Positions 17,777 through 25,855 of a DNA stretch of 52,910 nt are shown piece after piece. A program made the position numbers and the translations under genes. The notes under the pieces were generated by a model. It did not search any database, had not been told where the DNA came from, and worked only from the letters and a program-made list of their open reading frames with translations. Origin of the DNA: Pseudomonadales bacterium (GTDB taxonomy: Bacteria; Pseudomonadota; Gammaproteobacteria; Pseudomonadales; Azotimanducaceae); contig JADHNI010000019.1 in the NCBI GenBank assembly GCA_016779585.1, positions 1-52,910 on the forward strand. The letters are read 5' to 3'. Within the stretch, counting starts at the first letter, position 1, and each line of letters begins with the position of its first letter.

Positions 17777-17802
17777 CCCCGCTTTTTTAGGCAGGCCCAA
17801 CC

Positions 17803-18606
17803 GTGAGCAAGATTTCCTCCGCCGACTTTCTCGAGATGAGTCACCCCGTCGCCACCATGAGATGGCAGTTACCCGTCGTGCCGAAAACTACCGGCGGCAG
17901 GGGTTCCCTGTTCGGCGGTGCCGGTCTCGCCGCGGGCATCGTCGCCCTGGAACAGGCAACGGAAAAACCCGTTGTCTGGGCGACCGGTCAATACCTTTCA
18001 TTAACACAGCAACCGGTTACCCTGGACCTTGAGGTGCTGTTACCCGCTGTAGGCAGGAACGTGATCCAGGGTCGTGCTGTAGGTCACCTGGGTAACCAGG
18101 AGGTGATCACCGTATTCGGCGCATGCGGTGAACGCCCGAATGTGGCGGAGGGAAACTGGAACCGCATGCCCGACGCCAAACCCCCGGAAGAGTCTGAGCT
18201 GTTGGAGCGGCATCACGAAGAAGCCACGATTCACGAGCATATCGAGATACGGATGGCGCGCGGCATGTTTGGTTTCTCCGGTACAGGCGAGCCCAGCGGA
18301 GACAATCATTCGCTGCTCTGGGCACGCATGCCGGAGATTGAACATGATGCAGGTGCCCTCGCGATAATTGCAGACTATATGCCGTCAGCCCTTGGCAATG
18401 CCCTGGGCCGAATCATGTCGTGCACCAGTCTCGACAACACCATTCGGTACGCAAATCGCGCAACCAGCGAATGGATTCTTTGCGACAATACCATCGAGTT
18501 CGTTGGTAACGGCTTCGGCTATGGTCACGTCAATATGTGGAGCGATACCGGCATACTTCTCGCCACGGCAAGCCAGAGCATGATTGTCAGGGAGCCGAAC
18601 TGGTAG
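17803..18606 (+). CDS. TesB-like acyl-CoA thioesterase (double hot-dog)
   Basis: A 267-residue protein with two hot-dog halves. The first half has GGAGLAAGIVALEQATEKPVVW; the second has the TesB-like ending SCTSLDNTIRY, W-I-L-CDNTIEF, GNGFGYGHVNMWSD and GILLATASQSMIVR. TesB enzymes hydrolyse acyl-CoA to acid and CoA in the cytoplasm. The GTG start follows AGGCAGG. Its 3' end overlaps the convergent M16 protease gene by 20 bases. Confidence 0.78.
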   Translation: MSKISSADFLEMSHPVATMRWQLPVVPKTTGGRGSLFGGAGLAAGIVALEQATEKPVVWATGQYLSLTQQPVTLDLEVLLPAVGRNVIQGRAVGHLGNQEVITVFGACGERPNVAEGNWNRMPDAKPPEESELLERHHEEATIHEHIEIRMARGMFGFSGTGEPSGDNHSLLWARMPEIEHDAGALAIIADYMPSALGNALGRIMSCTSLDNTIRYANRATSEWILCDNTIEFVGNGFGYGHVNMWSDTGILLATASQSMIVREPNW

Positions 18607-21367
18607 AAGCGAAGCGACCTTCGTTAAACACCATCAAGTAACGGTTACCGAGTTTGTCGTTCACCTGTTCGAGGTACTGGAGCATCTCGTCTTTACCCAG
18701 ACCTGATACGGCTTTGGCAAGCTGCTGCCGGCTGTCAAACGTTGTGACATCACGATCCAGGTCTGACCAGTAACGCTTCGCCCGCTGCACAAGCCCCTTG
18801 TCACGCTGTGTGAGCTTTACAATCAGGCCACCCTTGTTGGTGCCGAACTCTTCTTCGGACATACCCCGCAACCGCTCCAGTTCAGATTCCATGAACTGCA
18901 GCGTTCGATCGCGCAGGATGTCCGGGCCCGCCACCGGTGATTGCACGATGAACTCCAGACCACCGGTATCCCGAAGCGTTGTGTTCGCGGCACCGACAAC
19001 ATAACCCAGTTGCTGTTGTGTCCTGAGCGTGGCGAAGTATCCAGGCGCCACCAGGTGCTGCAGCAGGGTCATCTTCGCTCGTTCTTCCAGCGAGTCCTCG
19101 TCGGCCTGGACGTAAAGCACCATAGACGCATCGTCATGATCAATATCCAGTGGGATCGTGTTGGCCCCTGTGACCCGCGCAACTTCCGTATCGGCAATTT
19201 CAACATCCGCCAGATTGAGGTGTCTGTCCAGCATCTCCTGCAAGGCAGAGACATCATCCGCATTAACGTTGCCAATCATGAGCGCCTGTGCGGACACTGA
19301 ATCAAGCAACTCATCACGCCAGGCCTGAAGTTCATCTCGCGTGATCGAGAAAACCGGCTCGAGCATCTGGTCTGCAGTCCAGCTGGTGCTGAGCAACTCG
19401 TCCTGAAGTCGTTGCCTGCTTTGAGAGAAAGGACGCTCACGTTTTGAGTTAACGAGGTCACGAACCAGCTCCTGCTTCAGCACCTCGAATCGATCGGGGT
19501 TGATCTCAAGATTGACCAGGCGCTCAATCACTTCTTCAAGCAATACCAGTTGCTTGTCATCATAACCGCCAATCGACACACGGAAACCCTTCGGCGGACC
19601 AACCAGGTCATAATTCAGCCCCGCCAGGTACGCAGGATAGGCCAGCGCATTCAGGTCATCCTGCACCAGCGCGGTGTAAAGGTAAGCATTCGCGCGATCT
19701 CGGATATCCATGAATCCCCTGTTGTTCCCGAGGCTGAGATGGGTCACTGCCCTGGGGACGCGAAACTCCATGTCAGTATCGAGGTAAACCTCCAGGCCAG
19801 GCACCTTCAGCGCCACCGCGGGAATGGCCGAATCATCTTCGAGAAGCTCAAATGATTCCGGCAGGAACGGGTTCCGGTCAGGCAGGTGCAATGCGCTGCC
19901 GTCGACGTCTGCAACAGTGATCGCGCCACGTTCCAGGTCATAGGAAACGCCAAACCACCTTTCTGTCTGACTGCCTTCATAACCCGGTTGCGAGACAGTC
20001 ACCAGGACATTATCCCTGGTAAGCTGATCGATATAGTCACGTATCAACGCGGCATCGAACTCTTCCATCAGGTAAGGTGCCGCCAGGATATCCTCAACCG
20101 GGTAGTCTGCCAGGTAGGATGCCAGGTATTGCACAGTACTGATCGCAGGGCTCTTTTCAGCAAAACGAAATCCCAGCTCGGCAACGGTCGCCTGTTCTTC
20201 ATACAGCCAGGCTTCCACCTTTGAGGAACGCAACAGGTCCAGGTAATCGAACAGGTATCCGGTAACCTCCGGAACATGCTTTATCCCCTCACTCGTTAAC
20301 TCAATAGAGACAACGAGCGCGCTCGTGCCATCATCAATGTCCGTGTCACCGGCAGATAAAGCTGTAATCCAGCCTTTCTCGGTCAAAAGTTTGTGCAGCG
20401 AACCGTCACCTTCATGTCCTACCAGGTTGGCAACGTACTGGACGGGTTTTTTCTGATAGTGAGGCAGGGTTGCAGGAATCAGGAAGGAGTAACTGACACG
20501 GTACTGATCCTTGATGTTGTCGTGTCGCAGGGTCGCGGGTAGACCTCCGGGTACCATAACCTCACCCTTAAGTACCTTGTTTTCAAGGTTTCGGTTTTTG
20601 ACCTCAGAAAACATCGGTACGACGTAGGATTCAATGTCGTCCAGCGATTCCGGACTGAGCACAACCAGTGACATCTGGTTCGCTGAATAATTGTTCTCAA
20701 AGAAGTCCATCAAGGCGCTGTATACATCGCCATCCAGCGTTTCCAGGGTACCAATATTAAAACGGGAAAACGGGTGCTCCGGATTTACCGCAACCTTCTG
20801 GACGGCAAAGCCACGCCATCCATCCTGTTTGATCTGGAGCTGGTATTCGGAGTGCACCGCATTCTTTTCCCGATCCACGTACTCTTTTGTGAACAGGGGT
20901 GCAATAAAGAACTGCGCAAAGCGATCCAGACCCTCACGAAAAGCACCCGGCTGAATATCAAAAAAGTAATTGGTGTGATCCGCTGCCGTGTAGGCATTGG
21001 AACTGCCGCCGTTAGACTGCACAAACTTGAAGTAGGCATCAGGTTCCGGGTATTTCTCGGTGCCGATAAAGAGCATGTGTTCAAGGAAGTGTGCGAGGCC
21101 TGGACGATCCTCCGGGTCGTCAAAGCTGCCCCGGTAAACTGACAGTGCAGCAGCGGACTTGTCAGCCTTGGCGTCAGATATCAACAAGGCTTTCAGACCG
21201 TTATCCAGTTCAAGATAACGATAGTCACGCTCATCGTTGGGGCTTTTGACAGGTTCGACCTCAACGGGGATTGTCAGATTGGCTGAACCGGGCTCTGTGG
21301 TGCTCGCACAACCCGCCAGCACAATCACCAACAGTAACGGAACAAACCTGTTTATCGAATACTTCAT
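18587..21367 (-). CDS. M16 family metalloprotease lipoprotein (pitrilysin-like)
   Basis: A 926-residue zinc protease close to the length of E. coli protease III. The signal peptide ends in the lipobox LAGC (Cys20), so it is probably an outer- or inner-membrane-anchored periplasmic lipoprotein rather than a soluble one. The inverted zinc motif HFLEH gives His93, Glu96 and His97, and the distal ligand is Glu174 (REKNAVHSE), at the pitrilysin spacing. Later M16 repeats without the zinc motif follow, including QQQLGYVVGA. The start is preceded by GGAAG. It probably degrades peptides in the periplasm. Confidence 0.92.
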   Translation of the reverse strand: MKYSINRFVPLLLVIVLAGCASTTEPGSANLTIPVEVEPVKSPNDERDYRYLELDNGLKALLISDAKADKSAAALSVYRGSFDDPEDRPGLAHFLEHMLFIGTEKYPEPDAYFKFVQSNGGSSNAYTAADHTNYFFDIQPGAFREGLDRFAQFFIAPLFTKEYVDREKNAVHSEYQLQIKQDGWRGFAVQKVAVNPEHPFSRFNIGTLETLDGDVYSALMDFFENNYSANQMSLVVLSPESLDDIESYVVPMFSEVKNRNLENKVLKGEVMVPGGLPATLRHDNIKDQYRVSYSFLIPATLPHYQKKPVQYVANLVGHEGDGSLHKLLTEKGWITALSAGDTDIDDGTSALVVSIELTSEGIKHVPEVTGYLFDYLDLLRSSKVEAWLYEEQATVAELGFRFAEKSPAISTVQYLASYLADYPVEDILAAPYLMEEFDAALIRDYIDQLTRDNVLVTVSQPGYEGSQTERWFGVSYDLERGAITVADVDGSALHLPDRNPFLPESFELLEDDSAIPAVALKVPGLEVYLDTDMEFRVPRAVTHLSLGNNRGFMDIRDRANAYLYTALVQDDLNALAYPAYLAGLNYDLVGPPKGFRVSIGGYDDKQLVLLEEVIERLVNLEINPDRFEVLKQELVRDLVNSKRERPFSQSRQRLQDELLSTSWTADQMLEPVFSITRDELQAWRDELLDSVSAQALMIGNVNADDVSALQEMLDRHLNLADVEIADTEVARVTGANTIPLDIDHDDASMVLYVQADEDSLEERAKMTLLQHLVAPGYFATLRTQQQLGYVVGAANTTLRDTGGLEFIVQSPVAGPDILRDRTLQFMESELERLRGMSEEEFGTNKGGLIVKLTQRDKGLVQRAKRYWSDLDRDVTTFDSRQQLAKAVSGLGKDEMLQYLEQVNDKLGNRYLMVFNEGRFASTSSAP

Positions 21368-21379
21368 ACTACTTCCAGA

Positions 21380-22156
21380 CTAGGCATCTGACGTGATCCA
21401 GGTGATCGCGTCTTGTTCTTTGGTAAAAAGGCGGCTGGCATCCCGCCAGTCACCAAGTTGGATCAATTCCTTGACCATGAGTTCCATCAGGTGCGAATTC
21501 ACCAGTATGGACGTTTTGCCCGAACGTTCAGCCCCCTTGCTGGCGCTGACTATGAACGGTACGCGTTCGCGCATTTCCGCAATGGAACTGCCGGCAGACG
21601 TGCTGCGCAGGTCCCACAACACGGGTTTGGCAGCATCGAAGTCTTCCTGCGAATACCACTCCCGCTGGGCGCGCAGAATATCATCCAGGGTGAGCGACCC
21701 CCGCAACACAATCAGCTTGTAACGATCATCTCCAGCCAGATCAGGCAACTCACCCTCATTCAACCATCGTGTTGCCTGCTGCATGGTGCGACAGGCGTAC
21801 AAGGCCTGGTTGTTGAAGTGAGTGACAAACAGGTTGATGGTCGACATGTTCTGTGGGCTGCCGATCATGGCGACCCTGGTTTCGTCCGGGATCTGCCAGT
21901 TCCTGCAGATCTCGACCATCTGCACCAGTTGACTGGTGTTCAGATTCAGTTCAATGCCCGACAGGTCGTAGATCCTTCTCGTGGATTTCTCAATCCTGGC
22001 GTCTTCAAGCAACCTGTCTTCGCAGCCCCGCATCTCGTCGAGCACGAGATCCCCCGCAAACGAGACTGTCACGTAACCGAGCTCTTCATTGACTTCGTGT
22101 TCAATCACAAAAGAGTCTTTAAAACCGGGGACTTCAGAGGGCCGCCATTCCAACAC
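21380..22156 (-). CDS. Two-domain STAS/SpoIIAA-like protein
   Basis: A 258-residue soluble protein without recognised enzyme motifs. It is made of two similar halves: GYVTVSFAGDLVLDEM...RRIYDLSGIELNL...RVAMIG (about 27-130) and YKLIVLRGSLTLDDIL...PVLWDLRSTSAGS...KTSILVN (about 145-255). Each half runs beta-helix-beta with a D-L-R/S turn, as in STAS or SpoIIAA-like folds, which often act in regulation or membrane binding. The GTG start at 22156 has a weak ribosome site; TTG at 22153 is possible. It ends 13 bases before the protease start. Function unknown. Confidence 0.6.
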   Translation of the reverse strand: MLEWRPSEVPGFKDSFVIEHEVNEELGYVTVSFAGDLVLDEMRGCEDRLLEDARIEKSTRRIYDLSGIELNLNTSQLVQMVEICRNWQIPDETRVAMIGSPQNMSTINLFVTHFNNQALYACRTMQQATRWLNEGELPDLAGDDRYKLIVLRGSLTLDDILRAQREWYSQEDFDAAKPVLWDLRSTSAGSSIAEMRERVPFIVSASKGAERSGKTSILVNSHLMELMVKELIQLGDWRDASRLFTKEQDAITWITSDA

Positions 22157-22288
22157 AGGGTAGCCATATCGTCCAATGGAAATTCGGTGAACTCCTGCTT
22201 TTTGACGACAAAACTGCTAATTTCATCCAGGAAATCGCCCGAGACGTATAAATCGGGAAATCGCCAATACAGATTCAGGAGCACAACC

Positions 22289-22630
22289 TTGCCAAAGAAA
22301 GCAGAGTGGTACTATTTCCGCAAGGGATGAACGAGCTGCACCAAAGCATCCAAGTTTTTGGAAGCCAGTGACATAGCCATCGGGGAAACCGTAATGGCCA
22401 GCAAGAAGCTGCAGGCCAGTGACGCCCGGGACCTGCTCGAGGACGCGGGCAGGCTGATTGCCATGAAAGGCAAGAAGGTGGCCGAATTCGATGTTTCATC
22501 CAGTGTCAGCGATGATGCCGTCGAAGCCATGCTAGGACCCACAGGGAACATGCGCGCGCCGACCATCAAGGTGGGGGAGACCTACCTGGTGGGGTTCAAT
22601 GAAGAGGTTTTCTCCGAAACCTTCAATTGA
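22289..22630 (+). CDS. Predicted ArsC/glutaredoxin-like selenoprotein (UGA = Sec)
   Basis: Reading from TTG 22289 gives 113 residues if the in-frame TGA at 22328-22330 is read as selenocysteine: MPKKAEWYYFRKG-U-TSC, then TKASKFLEASD onward to TGA 22630. The TTG has AGGAG at seven bases, the best ribosome site in the area. Sec14-x-x-Cys17 sits exactly where thioredoxin-fold proteins have CxxC, and the downstream part keeps the fold's cis-Pro region (NMRAPTIKVGETYLVGF). Without the upstream part the protein would have no redox residue. A SECIS-like hairpin follows the UGA. ArsC-like selenoproteins are known. Less likely: a pseudogene, or a shorter protein from ATG 22394. Confidence 0.75.
22328..22370 (+). 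promoter_or_regulatory. UGA codon and candidate bacterial SECIS hairpin
   Basis: After the UGA the RNA can fold as CAC (22339-22341), GC (22346-22347), A-A mismatch, TCCAA (22349-22353), loop GTTT (22354-22357), then TTGGA, GC and GTG (to 22370). The apical loop begins with G and lies 23 bases after the UGA, within the range known for SelB-binding bacterial SECIS elements. The stem is interrupted, so folding should be tested. Confidence 0.6.
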
Positions 22631-22675
22631 TCGTCAGGCGTGGTATTCAAACCTGACCCCTGTAAAATCGCCACC

Positions 22676-24334
22676 ATGCGACAACTTATTCTACTTCTGC
22701 TGGTGGCGGTCTTAAGTGCCTGCGGGGGTGGCGGCGGCGGTTCTTCCACGGCCACGCCAGAGCCTGCTCCCGAACCTACAGAACCCACCGGGCCGGAACC
22801 AACCAGCCTTGTGCTGGTTGATGCCGTTCCTGCGAGCAGCAGCAACACGGACCCGCAACTCCCAGACGTATCTTTCGCCCATCTCGGGCATTCAGACCTC
22901 GCGGTAACCCTGGATGGAGACTGCAACAATTTCAGCGGCATAACGCTTCGACGCCAGCTGTTCGACCTGTCAGAAGAAAACTTTGATGAGCTGCTGGATC
23001 ACAGGGTCACGTGTAATCTTGAAGACAATGCGACTTACCAGTTGACCGCTGATGGCACGCGCAGCAACGATGCGGCGTTTCGTGCTGAACATACGGTCAA
23101 CACAACGAGCGCCGTTGCCAGCAACCTGGTGGTGCAAAACACCTTGGACATGCCACGCAGCAATGTGGATGACCTGTTCTTTGGCTACATGATTGGCGCC
23201 CTGATTGACGAACTGGATCTGCCCGGAGCTGTCGAGTCATTAATCCTTGCCACCCTGTTTGAGATCGCCGGGGCCAACTGGGACAACCTGGTCGATCCGA
23301 ACGCACTCTACGATGTGCGAAGCGAGCGGGTCAGCTACTTGTCTACCACCCCCGATGGCTCGCCATCATCAGCGCTGACCGGCCTCGTCACGTACCCCAT
23401 CATCAATTCTTCTGCGTTCAGTGCAAGGGACAAGGTCATCGTGCTCATGCACGCCACCGGTTCAACACCCTCGGAGCAGGATCCGGCAGATGCCTGGTTT
23501 ATTCTCGCCAACCAGTTTGCTTCCCGCGGGTATCTTGTCATCGCAGCAGATAACTTTGGTCGTGGCGGCACCGCCACAGAAGCGGAGACCTACCTACTTG
23601 CGAATCGTACAGCCAGGAATACCCATCACCTGGTCAGTGCTGTTCTGCAAGACAGTAACTATGACAACATCTACAACGGTAATGCCATCACAATAATCGG
23701 GTATTCACAGGGTGGGCATAGTGCCATGGCCTACTACCAGCATCTCGCGTCACACCAGCACAATCTGGAAGTCCGAGAAGTCTACGCGGGCGGTGCGCCG
23801 CATGACCTCTACCAGACATTCCGGGGTGTGCTTGAATTCCTGGATAGCAGCTGCAATGGCAACAACTACTGTCGCTACGTGGATGATGAAACCACAGTCC
23901 CGTTCGCTACAGACCGTATCCTGCCGGGTATCACGGCCTACACAGACAGCGGGTTCGAGCTTTCGGAACTGACTGATGGCGAAACACTCAATGCTGACCT
24001 TGTGACAGGCTTTCTTGCCAATGATCCAGCCTACGACGGCCTGAAGGTCATCCTGCAACTCAACAGTTTTACCAACCTGGTCTCGGTCTCTGGTTTCACA
24101 GGCACCAGTTCCCTGGTGCACCTCTATCATTCAGAGTACGACCGCCTGGTACCTCATGCCAACACGGCAGCGCTGGCGAATGCACTGCAGGATACCGTGA
24201 ACCTGGATTTTCATGAGAATCGCTGCAATTCCAGCGGCTACGAGACGATATTCAACCTGACCGAAAAAGTTGGTGTGCTGCACACCCTGTGTGGCCTGTC
24301 CGTTCTGGATGATGCGATGGAAGACCTGAAATAA
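22676..24334 (+). CDS. Alpha/beta-hydrolase (secretory lipase-like) lipoprotein
   Basis: A 552-residue exported protein. The start at 22676 gives the signal peptide MRQLILLLLVAVLSAC, with lipobox Cys16 followed by a Gly/Ser and Pro/Glu-rich linker; the upstream GTG at 22640 would spoil the signal. The hydrolase domain shows VIVLMHATGS (oxyanion region), the nucleophile elbow GYSQGG with Ser344, and late candidates for the Asp (HSEYDRLVPH) and His (VGVLHTLCG). Such proteins hydrolyse esters or lipids at the cell surface. No Shine-Dalgarno site is obvious. The actual substrate is unknown. Confidence 0.82.
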   Translation: MRQLILLLLVAVLSACGGGGGGSSTATPEPAPEPTEPTGPEPTSLVLVDAVPASSSNTDPQLPDVSFAHLGHSDLAVTLDGDCNNFSGITLRRQLFDLSEENFDELLDHRVTCNLEDNATYQLTADGTRSNDAAFRAEHTVNTTSAVASNLVVQNTLDMPRSNVDDLFFGYMIGALIDELDLPGAVESLILATLFEIAGANWDNLVDPNALYDVRSERVSYLSTTPDGSPSSALTGLVTYPIINSSAFSARDKVIVLMHATGSTPSEQDPADAWFILANQFASRGYLVIAADNFGRGGTATEAETYLLANRTARNTHHLVSAVLQDSNYDNIYNGNAITIIGYSQGGHSAMAYYQHLASHQHNLEVREVYAGGAPHDLYQTFRGVLEFLDSSCNGNNYCRYVDDETTVPFATDRILPGITAYTDSGFELSELTDGETLNADLVTGFLANDPAYDGLKVILQLNSFTNLVSVSGFTGTSSLVHLYHSEYDRLVPHANTAALANALQDTVNLDFHENRCNSSGYETIFNLTEKVGVLHTLCGLSVLDDAMEDLK

Positions 24335-24335
24335 C

Positions 24336-25025
24336 CTAGTGAATCTCTGACTGACCCCGCCAGGCTTCCCGAAGTTTCTCCATATTAAAGCCCGGCTTTT
24401 GTGATGCCTCGATCACTACCCGCTCTTTCTCCATGATGCGCGCAGCTTCCTCAACAACATTCGCTGCATCCTCGATCGGCACAACCACAGCGCCATGCAT
24501 GTCTGCATGGACCAGGTCATTGTGGCTAACCTCCATACCCTGCACCGTCACCGGATTACCCCAATCCACCATATGCACCCAGGCGTGGGACGGGTTCACC
24601 ATACCTGCCAACATCTGGAACTTCGGCTGGCTGTCGGGGATATCCCGCACGCTACCGTTTGTTATGACACCAAGGCTGCCCAGACCGAAGTGTATGTTCG
24701 TGTTCACCTCTCCCCAGAAAGCACCGTAGCCCGGTGTGTCATCCATATCCTCAACCACTGTGATACTCGGGGTCGGGCCACCCTCAGCGATGTAAGCGTA
24801 ATAGTCATCCCGGTCCACAGAGACCCTGGGACGGTGCGCTGCCCTGATGCGAAGCGTGCGAGCGTAACCAAGCATGCTGCCCAGTTCGGGACGAACACAT
24901 ACAAATGGACGAACATTAAAACCCGACGCCCGCCGTTTAGGGTTCACTACCTCCAGCGCGTTACATACCGTGGGTGTATCCAGCGCAAGCAGGCCATCCC
25001 ATACTTCTTTTGCGAGTTCAGTCAT
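24336..25025 (-). CDS. RraA/HMG aldolase family protein
   Basis: A 229-residue protein of the RraA fold, which contains RNase E inhibitors and 4-hydroxy-4-methyl-2-oxoglutarate aldolases. It has the core signature VITNGSVRDIPD (family pattern G-x-RD with catalytic Arg-Asp) and HADMHGAVVVP, plus VEDMDDTPGYGAFWGEVN near the oxaloacetate-binding loop. The aldolase family is more likely than an RNase E regulator because of the longer N-terminus. It converges on the lipase gene with a one-base gap and is divergent from GtrA. Confidence 0.8.
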   Translation of the reverse strand: MTELAKEVWDGLLALDTPTVCNALEVVNPKRRASGFNVRPFVCVRPELGSMLGYARTLRIRAAHRPRVSVDRDDYYAYIAEGGPTPSITVVEDMDDTPGYGAFWGEVNTNIHFGLGSLGVITNGSVRDIPDSQPKFQMLAGMVNPSHAWVHMVDWGNPVTVQGMEVSHNDLVHADMHGAVVVPIEDAANVVEEAARIMEKERVVIEASQKPGFNMEKLREAWRGQSEIH

Positions 25026-25096
25026 CTCATAGCTCCTGCGACTTCATATCACCTGAGCGTAGCATCCTGCAGCGGGACCAGTACAATCGCTTTCCT

Positions 25097-25516
25097 ATGA
25101 ATCTACCCCTGATCATCCAGCAGTTCCTGCGTTCAGAGCTGTTTCGCTACATAATTTCAGGCAGCATCGCGTTTGCCTGTGATTTCAGCGTGCTGGTCTT
25201 CACAACAGAAGTTCTGGGTGTGCACTACCTGATTTCCAACGTAGCAGGTTATGCGGTGGGCCTGATCGTTTCTTACCTGCTGAACATCAAGTTTGTATTC
25301 AACCACCGGCGCTTTGATCACAAGCAGGGGCATGAGTTTGCCTACTTCACGATCATTGTGTTCACAGGCCTTGCCATCAGTGAACTGGCGCTCTGGGCCG
25401 CAACCGAGTACGTTGACCTGCCTTACACCTGGTCCAAGGTGGTGTCGGCAGGCTTCGTGTTCGTCTTTAACTTCGTCGTCAAGAAGTGGCTTCTGTTTTC
25501 GCCAGCGAGGGATTAA
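25097..25516 (+). CDS. GtrA family membrane protein
   Basis: A 139-residue inner-membrane protein with four hydrophobic segments. FRYIISGSIAFACDFSVL at the start, NVAGYAVGLIVSYLLNIKFVF in the middle and a basic C-terminal VVKKWLLF fit the GtrA family, which takes part in moving polyprenyl-phosphate sugars for cell-surface polysaccharide modification. The ATG at 25097 was chosen because homologues begin this way; no good ribosome site is visible. A functional link to the GT-C/GT2 pair 8 kb away is only a possibility. Confidence 0.82.
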   Translation: MNLPLIIQQFLRSELFRYIISGSIAFACDFSVLVFTTEVLGVHYLISNVAGYAVGLIVSYLLNIKFVFNHRRFDHKQGHEFAYFTIIVFTGLAISELALWAATEYVDLPYTWSKVVSAGFVFVFNFVVKKWLLFSPARD

Positions 25517-25851
25517 GAATCTCATACAGGAGGTCATCACCACCCCAGGCTTCCCCAGACTGCATGCTGGTATCTGATTGCGTATCTTCCAGGCGAAACT
25601 GGCGAATCAGTTTGAACCCGGACTTTTCCGGGACCCGGCGTGAACCCATGTTCCGATTCAACGATCCAGAATCCATACATGCCGTCATCGCGTTCAAAGT
25701 AGACGGGGAAGAGTTCAGATTCGAAGTCTTCCAGCGATACCGACAAGCCACCATTAATCCAGCGCATGACCTCTGGGTCATTATCGAGACCATGAAGACG
25801 ACCCATGTCTGAAGTATCCGGCCGGCGATAGGCTAACCTGGCCGACCGCAT
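25479..25851 (-). pseudogene. GNAT N-acetyltransferase, internal deletion and frameshift
   Basis: The N-terminal part from ATG 25851 reads MRSARLAYRRPDTSDMGRL...GMYGFWIVESE, a GNAT opening. The reading then leaves the family, while another minus-strand frame supplies a GNAT C-terminus (GSRRVPEKSGFKLIRQFRLE) ending at 25479. The central part with the acetyl-CoA loop is missing. The junction lies near 25660-25680. The simplest reading is a deletion of about 50 codons plus a frameshift. The 3' end overlaps GtrA by 38 bases. Confidence 0.7.
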
Positions 25852-25855
25852 GGCA

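Noticed and set aside
21413-22330. Long plus-strand frame (305 residues) opposite the STAS-like gene
   Set aside because: It is antisense to a gene with clear domain structure and has low-complexity, His/Arg-rich residues. Only its last 13 codons are real, as the start of the selenoprotein.
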